Assembly (NCBI GenBank): GCA_900758955.1
Contig: CAAETL010000127.1
Location: 1 to 17,587 of the forward strand
Direction: 5' to 3'
DNA length: 17,587 nucleotides
Source of the DNA: an uncultured Oscillospiraceae bacterium
Lineage (GTDB): Bacteria; Bacillota; Clostridia; Oscillospirales; Oscillospiraceae
Shown here one piece after another: positions 7,196 through 14,206 of this stretch; position 1 is the stretch's first letter, and every line of letters starts with the position of its first letter. Both the position numbers and the translations under genes were made by a program. The notes beneath the pieces are model-generated. The model was not told the DNA's origin. It did not search any database and saw only the letters and a program-made list of their open reading frames with translations.

Positions 7196-8394
7196 TGTCC
7201 CGTCCCTTTGCTGTTTAAAAAGGCCAAGTGCTCTTCGTAGGTGGCGGAGAAGTGATGGGTATTCTCCGTCTCCAACGCATAGTACAAATAATTGGTCTTT
7301 TCCGGATTCATCGCCGCGTAAATGGAATCCAACCCCGGATTGGCAATGGGACCGGGGGGCAGTCCCTTAACCAGATACGTGTTGTATTCGCTCTCCAAGG
7401 TCTGATAATCATCCTGGGTTACCATGCGATTTTCTCCCCGCTGATCCAATACATACTGCAGGGTGGCGTCGATTCCCAGATTCCCGTTGGTGGCGTTGGA
7501 GTTTAAGCGGTTATAAATGACAGACGAGATGGTGGCCCGTTCGGTCGGGCCGCTCTCCCTTTCAATCATAGAGGCGATGGTCATCATCTGCCGCACCGTA
7601 TAGCCCATATCCTGAATCTGGGTGCGCATCTGATCGGTGACTTTGGCGTCAAAGTTCACCAGCATCCGGTTAATGACATACAGTGGATTCTCTCCCAAAT
7701 AGAAGTCATAGGTATCCGGGAAGAGAAATCCCTCCAAACGGGTGGGTTCCCCCAAGGGAATATCCTGAAGGAAGGAGAAGGCATAGGGATGGTTTGCAGC
7801 CATGTCGTTCAATTTCTCAACCGTCGACACCCCATTTTCCTCCAGTACTTCAAATATCTGTTTTACAGTCTTGCCCTCTGGGATTACGACCGTCACCTGC
7901 ATTCGCTTATTGGAGCCGCTGCTCATCCCATTGATTAGGGCCCGGTAGTCCATATCCGTATTCAGCGTATATGTTCCGGGCGCAATCTTATCTTTGGCTC
8001 CCATGAAAAATGCAAAGACCCGGAACACCGTTTTATACTCAATCAGGCCCTCTCTTTTTAAATCATTTACAATGGTGGACATCTTCGCATCCTCAGAAAC
8101 GGTAATGACGCCCCCGCCATCAAGAGGCTCCTTATTCAGCGCCAGCACATCATTGGCGGCGGTCCAACAAAGCGCCGCCAAAATGGCGGACACGCCGAAT
8201 ACAAAAAGCAGATACACCCATGGATTGGGAAAGAGGGATCGATTCCGCCGCCGGGGGGTCCGCGGAGGATTTCCCTGCTCCCCAGGGTTGCGCTGCAGCT
8301 CCTCTCGGGTGCGAGGCCGCTGCTGGCCTCTCGCTACAGGATGCGGTTCCGGTCGGGGACGGCGTTCCCGGTCTCTGTTTTGATCTTGATCCAT
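7192..8394 (-). CDS. mltG: Endolytic murein transglycosylase MltG (YceG-like)
   Basis: MltG cleaves nascent peptidoglycan glycan strands at the outer face of the membrane and sets their length. This 400-residue protein has a cytoplasmic, Arg/Pro/Gln-rich disordered tail (1-55), one membrane segment at about 58-80 (WVYLLFVFGVSAILAALCW), a LysM-like subdomain (VITVSEDAKMSTIVNDLKREGLI, and VVIPEGKTVKQIFEVLEENG), then the catalytic YceG domain. The catalytic glutamate is Glu278 in MTIASMIERES, equivalent to E. coli Glu218. Also conserved are YNRL (about 294-297) and GLPPGPIANPG near the C-terminus. The start ATG 8394-8392 follows GGGAGG at 11 bases. The stop overlaps the GTG start of the downstream U32 gene. 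It is the ortholog of B. subtilis yrrL and sits in matching company. Confidence 0.95.
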   Translation of the reverse strand: MDQDQNRDRERRPRPEPHPVARGQQRPRTREELQRNPGEQGNPPRTPRRRNRSLFPNPWVYLLFVFGVSAILAALCWTAANDVLALNKEPLDGGGVITVSEDAKMSTIVNDLKREGLIEYKTVFRVFAFFMGAKDKIAPGTYTLNTDMDYRALINGMSSGSNKRMQVTVVIPEGKTVKQIFEVLEENGVSTVEKLNDMAANHPYAFSFLQDIPLGEPTRLEGFLFPDTYDFYLGENPLYVINRMLVNFDAKVTDQMRTQIQDMGYTVRQMMTIASMIERESGPTERATISSVIYNRLNSNATNGNLGIDATLQYVLDQRGENRMVTQDDYQTLESEYNTYLVKGLPPGPIANPGLDSIYAAMNPEKTNYLYYALETENTHHFSATYEEHLAFLNSKGTGQ

Positions 8395-8440
8395 AACTAA
8401 ACTAACCTCCCAGCGCCTTTCGGCGCCATGTTTGTCTCAT

Positions 8441-8472
8441 CCCGGGTACGAAATTGCCAGTTTCGCACACCC
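8441..8472 (-). other. Hairpin between the cyclo-ligase gene and mltG
   Basis: In the 83-bp gap the minus strand reads CGGGTGTGCGAAA, a short loop, then TTTCGTACCCG, giving an imperfect stem with a bulge. No T-tract follows, so it is not an evident terminator. A smaller GGCGCC-type hairpin lies at 8411-8425. These could be RNA processing or stability structures within one transcript. Confidence 0.35.
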
Positions 8473-8477
8473 GATTC

Positions 8478-9065
8478 TCAGGTTTCATCCTCCGGGTTGG
8501 GAATGCCCCCCTCGGTAAGCACAATGTTCACCGGTCTGTCGTGGGCCTCCCGGGGCAGCATGCTCTGGAGAAAATCCTCCCGGCAGAGAGATACGGTTAT
8601 CCCCTGATAGCCGTCCAAGTAACGGTCATAGTATCCGCCCCCCTGCCCTAAGCGGTATCCCTCCCAATCACAGCACAAAGCGGGGACCAGGATCAGGTCG
8701 ATCTCCTCCCGGGGTACCAGCGGCGCGTCCTCCCCGGGCTCAGGAATCTGCATGGTTCTGGGGGATAACTTTTCCAGAGAGTCAACCAGTCTCGCCTCCA
8801 TCACGCCGTCTTCCAGGCATCGTGGCAGGCATACCCGTTTTCCCGCCTGCATCAGGCGTTGGAGGAGTCCGGCCGTATGGGGTTCTCGTCCCACGCCATA
8901 GAATAGGAGAACGGTATTGGCTCTTTGCACTTGGGGTAACTGCTCAAACTGGGCGATCAGAGCCTCGTCGGAGAGCCTTTTCTCCTGCGTGGACATGTCG
9001 TCCATGAGAGCGCGCATCTCACGGCGCAGCAGGCCTTTGATGGCGCCGCTTTTGGTCACTTCCAT
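8478..9065 (-). CDS. 5-formyltetrahydrofolate cyclo-ligase (MTHFS)
   Basis: This enzyme uses ATP to convert 5-formyl-THF (folinic acid) to 5,10-methenyl-THF, returning a dead-end folate to the one-carbon pool in the cytoplasm. The protein has 195 residues, a normal length. The diagnostic ATP/folate-binding loop GYRLGQGGGYYDRYL lies at 136-150, preceded by DLILVPALCCDWEG (123-136), and there is an N-terminal Lys/Arg-rich segment as in the family (KGLLRREMRALM). The family is named fau/ygfA in E. coli and yqgN in Bacillus. The start ATG 9065-9063 has a GGAG-type site about 12 bases upstream, which is weak. It is followed by mltG on the same strand after 83 bp. A TACAAT (about 9107-9112) in the upstream gap could be a -10, but I find no good -35. 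Confidence 0.95.
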   Translation of the reverse strand: MEVTKSGAIKGLLRREMRALMDDMSTQEKRLSDEALIAQFEQLPQVQRANTVLLFYGVGREPHTAGLLQRLMQAGKRVCLPRCLEDGVMEARLVDSLEKLSPRTMQIPEPGEDAPLVPREEIDLILVPALCCDWEGYRLGQGGGYYDRYLDGYQGITVSLCREDFLQSMLPREAHDRPVNIVLTEGGIPNPEDET

Positions 9066-9277
9066 TTGTCATTCACTCCAAACAGGTCCGGGATACGGCC
9101 CAGACCGCTGTATTGTATCGTATGCTTTACCGGGGCGCCGCCACCGATCGCGCTTCCTCAGGCAGAGGCGGCCAGCCGCCGGCGATTCCATAGCGGACCG
9201 CACACGAATGCCGTCTCTTCCTTGATGAGGAACGTTCTCTACTAGGAAAATCGACGGTTGCGCCGGGCTTTTGTTCC

Positions 9278-10009
9278 CTAGTCCTTGCCGGACCGTTTGC
9301 CCCGGGACGCGGCCGCCGCCACCAAAAAGCCAGGCAGCTTGGCCATGCGGCCCAGGCGGCTTGGCTGATGCAGGAGCCGGTAACACCACTCCAGGCCCAA
9401 TTTCTGCCAGGCCTCCGGGGCCCGGCGGGTATTACCGGAAAACACATCCAGCACGCCGCCCAGCCCGGCCATCAGAGACACGCCGGTAGCGGGCCCGTAT
9501 TTGGCCATCCACTTCTCCTGCTTCGGCGCGCCCAGGCAGACAAAGCAAGCGTTGGCCCCAGAAGCTCGAATCTCCTCCACCATCGCCTGATTATCCTGAA
9601 AATAGCCGTCGTGAGCGCCCACAATCTTCAGTCCGGGGTACGTTTTACGCAGCCGCTCCGCCGCGGTTTCAGCCACCCCGGGCTTGGCGCCCAGCAGAAA
9701 TAATCCCTCGCCAGACTGGGCCAGGCGGCCCATCAGTCCGGTGGCGAAGTCAATGCCCGGCACCCGTTCTTTCAGCGGGGTTCCCAGAAGCTTGGCGGCA
9801 TACACCACGCCGATCCCGTCGGGGAGCACCAGATCGGCCTCGTTCAAAATTGCCTGATACTCTTCCGTCTGCCGGGCCATGTTTACAATTTCGGGGTTGG
9901 GGGTTACCACATAATGAAAGCCCTCGCTCCCCACCAGTTCCGCGCCTTTTTCCACCGCCTCTTCCAGGGTGACGTTATGAAAACGGACGCCTAAAATGTC
10001 TTCTCTCAA
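9278..10009 (-). CDS. WecG/TagA/CpsF-family N-acetylmannosaminyl-type glycosyltransferase
   Basis: GT26 enzymes add a sugar (ManNAc in wall teichoic acid, ManNAcA in ECA) to an undecaprenyl-PP-linked sugar at the inner face of the membrane. Seen here are TPNPE (36-40), LVLPDGIGVVYAAKLLG (60-76) with Asp64 at the position of the proposed catalytic base of TagA, FLLGAKPG (104-111), CLGAPKQEKWM (158-168) and the membrane-association tail RRAPEAWQKLGLEWCYRLL. I chose TTG 10009-10007 as the start. AAGGATGG lies 7 bases upstream, the protein then begins MREDILGVRFHNVTLEEAV like family members, the length becomes 243 residues (typical), and the promoter at 10082-10110 lies across the further upstream ATG codons (10123, 10111). 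Without acceptor genes nearby, the exact sugar and polymer are open. Confidence 0.9.
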   Translation of the reverse strand: MREDILGVRFHNVTLEEAVEKGAELVGSEGFHYVVTPNPEIVNMARQTEEYQAILNEADLVLPDGIGVVYAAKLLGTPLKERVPGIDFATGLMGRLAQSGEGLFLLGAKPGVAETAAERLRKTYPGLKIVGAHDGYFQDNQAMVEEIRASGANACFVCLGAPKQEKWMAKYGPATGVSLMAGLGGVLDVFSGNTRRAPEAWQKLGLEWCYRLLHQPSRLGRMAKLPGFLVAAAASRGKRSGKD

Positions 10010-10081
10010 AGCGGTTCCATCCTTATACCAGCCAAGAGGGGGGTCTCCCTCCCGGCAACTGAACTTGCTATATTCCGTTTG

Positions 10082-10110
10082 ATTGTAGCACAACGCAGAA
10101 AAATTGTCCA
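10082..10110 (-). promoter_or_regulatory. Promoter of the TagA/WecG-like gene
   Basis: On the minus strand, -35 TGGACA (10110-10105, 5/6) and -10 TACAAT (10087-10082, 5/6) are separated by exactly 17 bp. Transcription should begin near 10075, leaving a leader of about 65 bases before the TTG start at 10009. The -35 overlaps the ATG at 10111, which rules that codon out as the start on this transcript. Confidence 0.72.
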
Positions 10111-10149
10111 TGCCTACCAGCATTCCTTCACGATGCGGATCTGGGGGGA

Positions 10150-10182
10150 GTCTCTGTGCGTCTATAAAATAGGCAGAGACGC
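10150..10182 (-). other. Alternative hairpins in the gap after the DUF1835 gene
   Basis: Two mutually exclusive stems can form: GTCTCTG (10150-10156) with CAGAGAC (10174-10180), and GCGTCT (10158-10163) with AGACGC (10177-10182). They lie between the DUF1835 stop and the next promoter, where a terminator would be expected, but no T-tract follows. Confidence 0.35.
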
Positions 10183-10197
10183 GTAGGCGTCATATGA

Positions 10198-11163
10198 CTA
10201 TTTCATACATTTTCTTACGATGCGGTCATAGTAAGGCCGATCTTCCACCGCCTGCTTCACAACTTCCAATTTTCCGTCGCGAATCATTTCGTCAATCCGA
10301 TAGGCGATCCATGCGTCTCCAATGCCAAGCTGATACTTACCCATGACAGCAGCAATCACCATAGCCTCCCGAAACTCCTCCCTCTGCGCCGCAATCTCTT
10401 GCATCATGAAGTGATCGTATAGGGTTTCCGGCACGCTGACAAGCCGTCCGTTGAGCACCGCCCGAAGCGGCGCGTTCTCCTGCTGCAGCGCTCTCCAATG
10501 GGCTGCGCAGCTCTTACGAAACACCGCCGACGCCGGCTTTTGAAGCGCAAGATACCGGTGGAATTCTCCGGGACTCACTTCGCCCCAACCACTGTGCCGG
10601 ACGACCGTATCCTGATCGCGATCCTCCCACTCCGGCAATTTCACCAAAAAAACGGGACCGCAAGGGGTGTCCCACCCATCCATCTGCGCCATCAGCCAAA
10701 ACAGGCCGCAGACATCCTCAGGCTGATCGCTGTACCAGATGCGAAGGGGTTCTCCCGAAGATGCGCGTGCGCGCACATCGCGCAGGGCTTCCATCGCCTG
10801 TTGCAGCAGGTTCTGCGCGTCCTTTCGCCACGTATCGCCGGGCCAAGTGCGGCACAGCTGTTCCAGCACCGTTTGCCGCTGCTGCCCGGGAATATCCTCC
10901 GTAATCTCCCCCATGCTAAGCGCAAGCTTGATTCCGTAGACATCCCCAGGACTGCCCCCTAACGGGACCGCCCTTTCCCAAGCCAAACGTTCTTTTTCGT
11001 CAGCCTGCTTTTGCGCGGCTCTCAGTTCTCTTCTGGAGGGTTTCCTGCCACCATTGTCCTGCACAAACAGAACAACGCCTCCCTTGGGACAATTCCCCTC
11101 GCCATCGTGCTGCGCCTGTCTCAGGCCACCGCATGCGCTCTCTTCAAAAACGACTTCTATCAT
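10198..11163 (-). CDS. DUF1835/DUF3658 domain-containing protein
   Basis: This is a cytoplasmic protein of about 321 residues of uncharacterised function. The start MIEVVFEESACGGLRQAQ and the internal strand LRIWYSDQPEDVCGLFWLMAQM match the DUF1835 pattern (a Rossmann-like strand with a GxSxxGxL loop, then a W-rich strand). The C-terminal part, from GWGEVSPGEFHRYL to the end, resembles DUF3658, with the helical DAWIAYRIDEMIRDGKLEV segment. A charged stretch (RRELRAAQKQADEKERLAWERA) is inserted between the two halves of DUF1835. Three in-frame ATGs (11172, 11166, 11163) are candidates. AAAGGATGG lies best for 11166 or 11163, and I use 11163. No enzyme motif is visible. The neighbours give no pathway: it follows the BIG2 gene's terminator and precedes a separately promoted glycosyltransferase. 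Confidence 0.72.
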   Translation of the reverse strand: MIEVVFEESACGGLRQAQHDGEGNCPKGGVVLFVQDNGGRKPSRRELRAAQKQADEKERLAWERAVPLGGSPGDVYGIKLALSMGEITEDIPGQQRQTVLEQLCRTWPGDTWRKDAQNLLQQAMEALRDVRARASSGEPLRIWYSDQPEDVCGLFWLMAQMDGWDTPCGPVFLVKLPEWEDRDQDTVVRHSGWGEVSPGEFHRYLALQKPASAVFRKSCAAHWRALQQENAPLRAVLNGRLVSVPETLYDHFMMQEIAAQREEFREAMVIAAVMGKYQLGIGDAWIAYRIDEMIRDGKLEVVKQAVEDRPYYDRIVRKCMK

Positions 11164-11271
11164 CATTACCATCCTTTACTGGTACAGGTTCCGCGAAAGC
11201 CCAGTGGGCTCATGTTGCAGGCATCCATTTTCCCCAAGCAGATGCCGATTCGGCCCAACGGTCCCATTGGC

Positions 11272-11310
11272 AAAAGGCCCTTTCAGGCGGCATCGCCTAA
11301 AAGGGCCTTT
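11272..11310 (-). terminator. Intrinsic terminator after the BIG2 gene
   Basis: A long hairpin, AAAGGCCCTTT-AGGCG with its complement across a 4-base loop, ends in CCTTTT on the minus strand, 9 bp past the stop at 11319. The flanks are A- and T-rich on both sides, so it could work in both directions, but the only upstream gene it closes is on the minus strand. The remaining sequence (11164-11271) holds nothing I recognise beyond the DUF1835 ribosome binding site. Confidence 0.85.
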
Positions 11311-11318
11311 GATTCTGA

Positions 11319-12353
11319 TTACTCTAACCGGCAACGCACCGTGCAGGTCAGGGTCTCGCCGTCCACCTGCGCGGTCACAACGGTTACGCCCTCAGCTTGG
11401 GCGGTCACCACACCGCCGGGGGTTATGGTAACCACACTCTCATCGGCGGAGGACCACGTCGCATCTTTGGTCGTCCCCACCACCTTCATGGTGAATGTCT
11501 CTCCCTTGGAAAACAGGGTGAAATCACTCCGGTTCAGGGACAAACGGGTACTGGTGGAGATGGCGCTCCAATTACAGCGCACCAGGCAGATGGCCGCAGC
11601 GCCGTTGGGCAGGGTTGCGGTGATATTGGAAGTTCCGTTACTCATGGCGGTGACGACTCCTTTGTCGTTAACCGAAGCCACCGTGGGATTGCTGGAGGTC
11701 CAGGTCAGCACCGCCTCAGGATCAATGGGCGTGAGTTCCGCCACCAATTCGTGGGTCTGTCCGGCCGCCTCCAGGGTAACATCGTTTTCAGTCAGCGTGA
11801 CCACCGCAGCGGTATCTCCGCCAGCGGCGGGATCCACGGCGTTTGTACCTGCCTGACCGGCCTCTTGGCCGTCTCCTTGGGCAGGCGTCTGCTGTTCGGT
11901 CTGCTGACGGCCTTCTTTCTGGCCTTGCAGCTGCTGTACAAAGGGAATGGCCTTGGTGGTCACAATATATACGGCCGCCGCAATAATCAAAAGGGACAAC
12001 ACACGCAGGATGATCCGGATCACTTGCCGCACGCGGCCGCCCCGTGGCTGCTCTTCCTGTTCATACCTAACGGGATCGGGCCGCCGCGGCGGCCCGGGTC
12101 TTGCTTTTTGCTTCGGTTTGGGCGGCGCCTCCGGCTCCGCTTCCCTGTCATATCGGTCAGGCTCGTCCCAGCCGCCGGGGGCTGTCCGCTTTCCGCCATG
12201 CTGAACGCGCTTGCCTCCCTTGGCCTTACTATTTTTCGTCTGCAGGGGAACGCCGCCGCAGTACGGACACTCTCCATAGCTGGCAGGGTATTGAGCCCCG
12301 CAAATGGGACATTGGGCGGCCCGAATCTTCACCGTGTCCTGTTTTATTTCCAT
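11319..12353 (-). CDS. Zinc-ribbon membrane protein with two BIG2 Ig-like domains
   Basis: This 344-residue protein spans the membrane once. The cytoplasmic N-terminus has a zinc ribbon with Cys15, Cys18, Cys29 and Cys32 (CPICG...CPYCGG). A basic, Pro-rich linker follows (35-108, PKPKQKARPGPPRRPDP), then one membrane segment at about 111-133 (VIRIILRVLSLLIIAAAVYIV) and a Gln/Gly/Ala-rich spacer (143-182). Two tandem BIG2 domains lie outside at about 183-261 (LTWTSSNPTVASVNDKGVVTA) and 266-344 (ATWSSADESVVTITPGGVVTA). BIG2 domains are generally adhesion or structural modules. The start ATG 12353 has AAGGAGG 8 bases upstream; an upstream in-frame ATG (12392) lacks one. It has its own promoter and terminator, so it is monocistronic and divergent from the AAA+ gene. 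No specific function is known to me. Confidence 0.88.
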   Translation of the reverse strand: MEIKQDTVKIRAAQCPICGAQYPASYGECPYCGGVPLQTKNSKAKGGKRVQHGGKRTAPGGWDEPDRYDREAEPEAPPKPKQKARPGPPRRPDPVRYEQEEQPRGGRVRQVIRIILRVLSLLIIAAAVYIVTTKAIPFVQQLQGQKEGRQQTEQQTPAQGDGQEAGQAGTNAVDPAAGGDTAAVVTLTENDVTLEAAGQTHELVAELTPIDPEAVLTWTSSNPTVASVNDKGVVTAMSNGTSNITATLPNGAAAICLVRCNWSAISTSTRLSLNRSDFTLFSKGETFTMKVVGTTKDATWSSADESVVTITPGGVVTAQAEGVTVVTAQVDGETLTCTVRCRLE

Positions 12354-12436
12354 CTCGGATTCCTCCTTACCCCTGGGGGCGGCGCCTAGCAATCCATCGT
12401 ATCTAAAAAGGCGAAAGGACCCCCTCCGCCGCAGTC

Positions 12437-12466
12437 ATCTTACCACACCCCCAGAACCTACGTCAA
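12437..12466 (-). promoter_or_regulatory. Promoter of the zinc-ribbon/BIG2 gene
   Basis: On the minus strand, -35 TTGACG (12466-12461, 5/6) and -10 TAAGAT (12442-12437, 4/6) are 18 bp apart, and TGG directly before the -10 gives an extended -10. The leader would be about 75 bases to the ATG at 12353. Confidence 0.62.
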
Positions 12467-12654
12467 TGGGGGACTTTCGCGAACGGCTGGATGAAACGAG
12501 AAAATACCGCGGTTTTACCACCGTCGCAGGAGCGGAAAATGGGGGCTCTTTCACAGGTGTAGGTCCAGGGAAATGGGCATACGAGAGGCAGCATCCACCA
12601 CTGCTGACACAGGGGGAGAGGCGCGTCGGGCGACCGAAACGGCAGTCTCTCTCC
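12467..12654. other. Region between divergent promoters, no gene recognised
   Basis: About 190 bp separates the BIG2 promoter from the AAA+ promoter. I see no convincing coding frame. Frames that run through it lack ribosome binding sites and give low-complexity, family-less peptides. The minus strand contains CGGTGGTAAAACCGCGG (about 12506-12522), which resembles a T-box 3' motif but is interrupted and lacks a terminator. I leave the region unassigned. Confidence 0.5.
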
Positions 12655-12683
12655 TTGACCTTCTGAAGCTTTTGTTTTATAAT
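12655..12683 (+). promoter_or_regulatory. Promoter of the AAA+/lipoprotein operon
   Basis: -35 TTGACC (12655-12660, 5/6) and a perfect -10 TATAAT (12678-12683) are separated by 17 bp. This is the most consensus-like promoter in the window. Transcription should start near 12690. The leader contains a hairpin, GGCGCAG with CTGCGCC (about 12702-12723), and then AAAAGGAG ahead of the ATG at 12752. Confidence 0.85.
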
Positions 12684-12751
12684 ATTGTGTATCTATTCAT
12701 GTGGCGCAGCTTTTTTCCTGCGCCGCCGCTGCAAAAGGAGATGCTCGCCCC

Positions 12752-14173
12752 ATGAACCAGCCCCTTTCCCCCGCCGCCTTCCACCGGCAGTATGATGAGA
12801 CTCTCTCCGCCTTCTGCCGTCAGGCCCCGGACAGTTTCTCCCGGCTCTTGGTGCGGGAGGAAGCCGACCCCTTTCTGCGCCAGTGCGCCCTCGGCGTATG
12901 GCAGGCGGGGGGACAGACCATAACCCCCACCCATGTGGAATACTACAACGCCATTTATCAGCGGGGCAACACCCCCGCCTCCACCCTGTTTTGGGAACTC
13001 ACCGGCCAAACCGCCAACTATCCGGGTTTTTCGGCGCCTGATTGGTACCGCCGTCTCTGCCGGCATGACAGAGAGATTGGGGCCAATACGGCCCAGCGGT
13101 TTTTAGAGACCTTCTCCCTGCTGCTGCTCCTCTTCGCCTCAATCGACGGCCAGGTGGACCCCCAAGAGGCGACCTTCGTCCAGGCCTGCAATACCGCTAT
13201 GGCAGATGTTTGGGGTGATGGTCCCCCGGCGGTCCCGCTGCCGGATCTCACCCCCTTCCTGCCTGCCGGACAGACCAACGCCGATCAAACCGCCAAAACT
13301 CAGACGGATTCCGCTTCCGTCGATGCGTCCTCCCCGGAAGAACCAGCCCCCACGCTGGAGGAGCTGCTGGTCCAATTGGACGAGCTCTGTGGGCTGAAAA
13401 CCGTCAAAGCCGATGTGCACAGCCTGATTAATCTGGTCAAGGTACGCAAACTCCGGGAGGCAGCGGCGCTTCCCGTCCCCCCCATGTCCCTGCACATGGT
13501 CTTCATGGGCAATCCCGGCACAGGCAAAACCACCGTGGCGCGGCTCCTGGCCCAAATTTACAAGGCCATGGGCGTACTGCCCCAGGGACAGCTGGTGGAG
13601 GTGGACCGCTCAGGATTGGTGGCGGGCTTTGTTGGTCAAACGGCCCTCAAAACCGCGGAAGCCCTGGAGAAGGCCATCGGCGGCGTTTTGTTCATTGACG
13701 AGGCCTATGCGCTGACCCCCGGTGATTCCCCCAACGACTTTGGCCGGGAGGCCATTGAGGTGCTGCTAAAGGGGATGGAGGATCACCGGAAGGATCTGAT
13801 TGTCATTGTGGCGGGTTATACCCACCTCATGGGACAGTTCATCGCCAGCAACCCCGGCCTGGAGAGCCGGTTTAACAAATACCTTACCTTTGACGATTAC
13901 ACTGGGGAGGAACTTCTGGCTATTTTTCACTCGTTATGTCAAAAGAATGGCTATACCCTGCCCCCCGAAACCCAATCCGCCGCCGAAACCCTATTTGATC
14001 GTCTGTTTCAGCAGCGAGACGAGAACTTCGGCAACGCCCGGGAGGTGAGAAACACCTTTGAAAAGGCGGTTTCCCGGCAGGCCGACCGGGTCGCCGCCAT
14101 GGAAGCCCCCACACGAGATGACCTGATGTCCCTTTTACCTCAGGACCTGCAGGACCCGGAGAAATCGTGCTAA
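12752..14173 (+). CDS. AAA+ ATPase of the SpoVK/CbbX (CbxX/CfqX) family
   Basis: This is a 473-residue cytoplasmic AAA+ protein. The N-terminal region (1-155) is helical and includes a TerB-like strip LLLLFASIDGQVDPQEATFVQ (124-144), followed by a disordered Pro/Thr linker (155-202). The CbxX/SpoVK ATPase module runs from about 203: Walker A GNPGTGKT (253-260), the pore-loop region SGLVAGFVGQTA (287-298), Walker B GGVLFIDEAYAL (310-321), sensor 1 region VIVAGY (351-356), arginine finger in LESRFN (370-375) and sensor 2 GNAREVRN (427-434). All catalytic positions are intact. Relatives remodel proteins (Rubisco activation by CbbX) or act in sporulation (SpoVK). The start ATG 12752 has AAGGAG about 11 bases upstream; an in-frame GTG at 12701 overlaps the leader hairpin and is less likely. 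The lipoprotein gene follows at 33 bp in one operon. The client is unknown. Confidence 0.9.
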   Translation: MNQPLSPAAFHRQYDETLSAFCRQAPDSFSRLLVREEADPFLRQCALGVWQAGGQTITPTHVEYYNAIYQRGNTPASTLFWELTGQTANYPGFSAPDWYRRLCRHDREIGANTAQRFLETFSLLLLLFASIDGQVDPQEATFVQACNTAMADVWGDGPPAVPLPDLTPFLPAGQTNADQTAKTQTDSASVDASSPEEPAPTLEELLVQLDELCGLKTVKADVHSLINLVKVRKLREAAALPVPPMSLHMVFMGNPGTGKTTVARLLAQIYKAMGVLPQGQLVEVDRSGLVAGFVGQTALKTAEALEKAIGGVLFIDEAYALTPGDSPNDFGREAIEVLLKGMEDHRKDLIVIVAGYTHLMGQFIASNPGLESRFNKYLTFDDYTGEELLAIFHSLCQKNGYTLPPETQSAAETLFDRLFQQRDENFGNAREVRNTFEKAVSRQADRVAAMEAPTRDDLMSLLPQDLQDPEKSC

Positions 14174-14206
14174 TCGCCGCTTTCTCCCCCGGAAAGGAGT
14201 GCGGCT

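Noticed and set aside
9230..9237. GAACGTTC palindrome as a possible LexA site
   Set aside because: The Gram-positive LexA box needs four bases between GAAC and GTTC; here the half-sites abut, and no damage-response gene is adjacent.
9066..9277. Possible small RNA or gene between the cyclo-ligase and glycosyltransferase genes
   Set aside because: There are short GC hairpins and a lone TACAAT, but no complete promoter, terminator or family-like structure that I can support.
12611..12660. Glycine-riboswitch-like words on the plus strand (GGGGGAGAG, ACCGAAACGGCA, CTCTC)
   Set aside because: The core GCCGAAGGxGCAA is not matched, the order is incomplete, and the sequence lies upstream of the promoter at 12655-12683, so it would not be in that transcript.
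12304..12666. Plus-strand frame of 120 codons between the BIG2 and AAA+ genes
   Set aside because: It overlaps the BIG2 start and both promoters, no ribosome binding site precedes its ATGs, and the peptide resembles no family.
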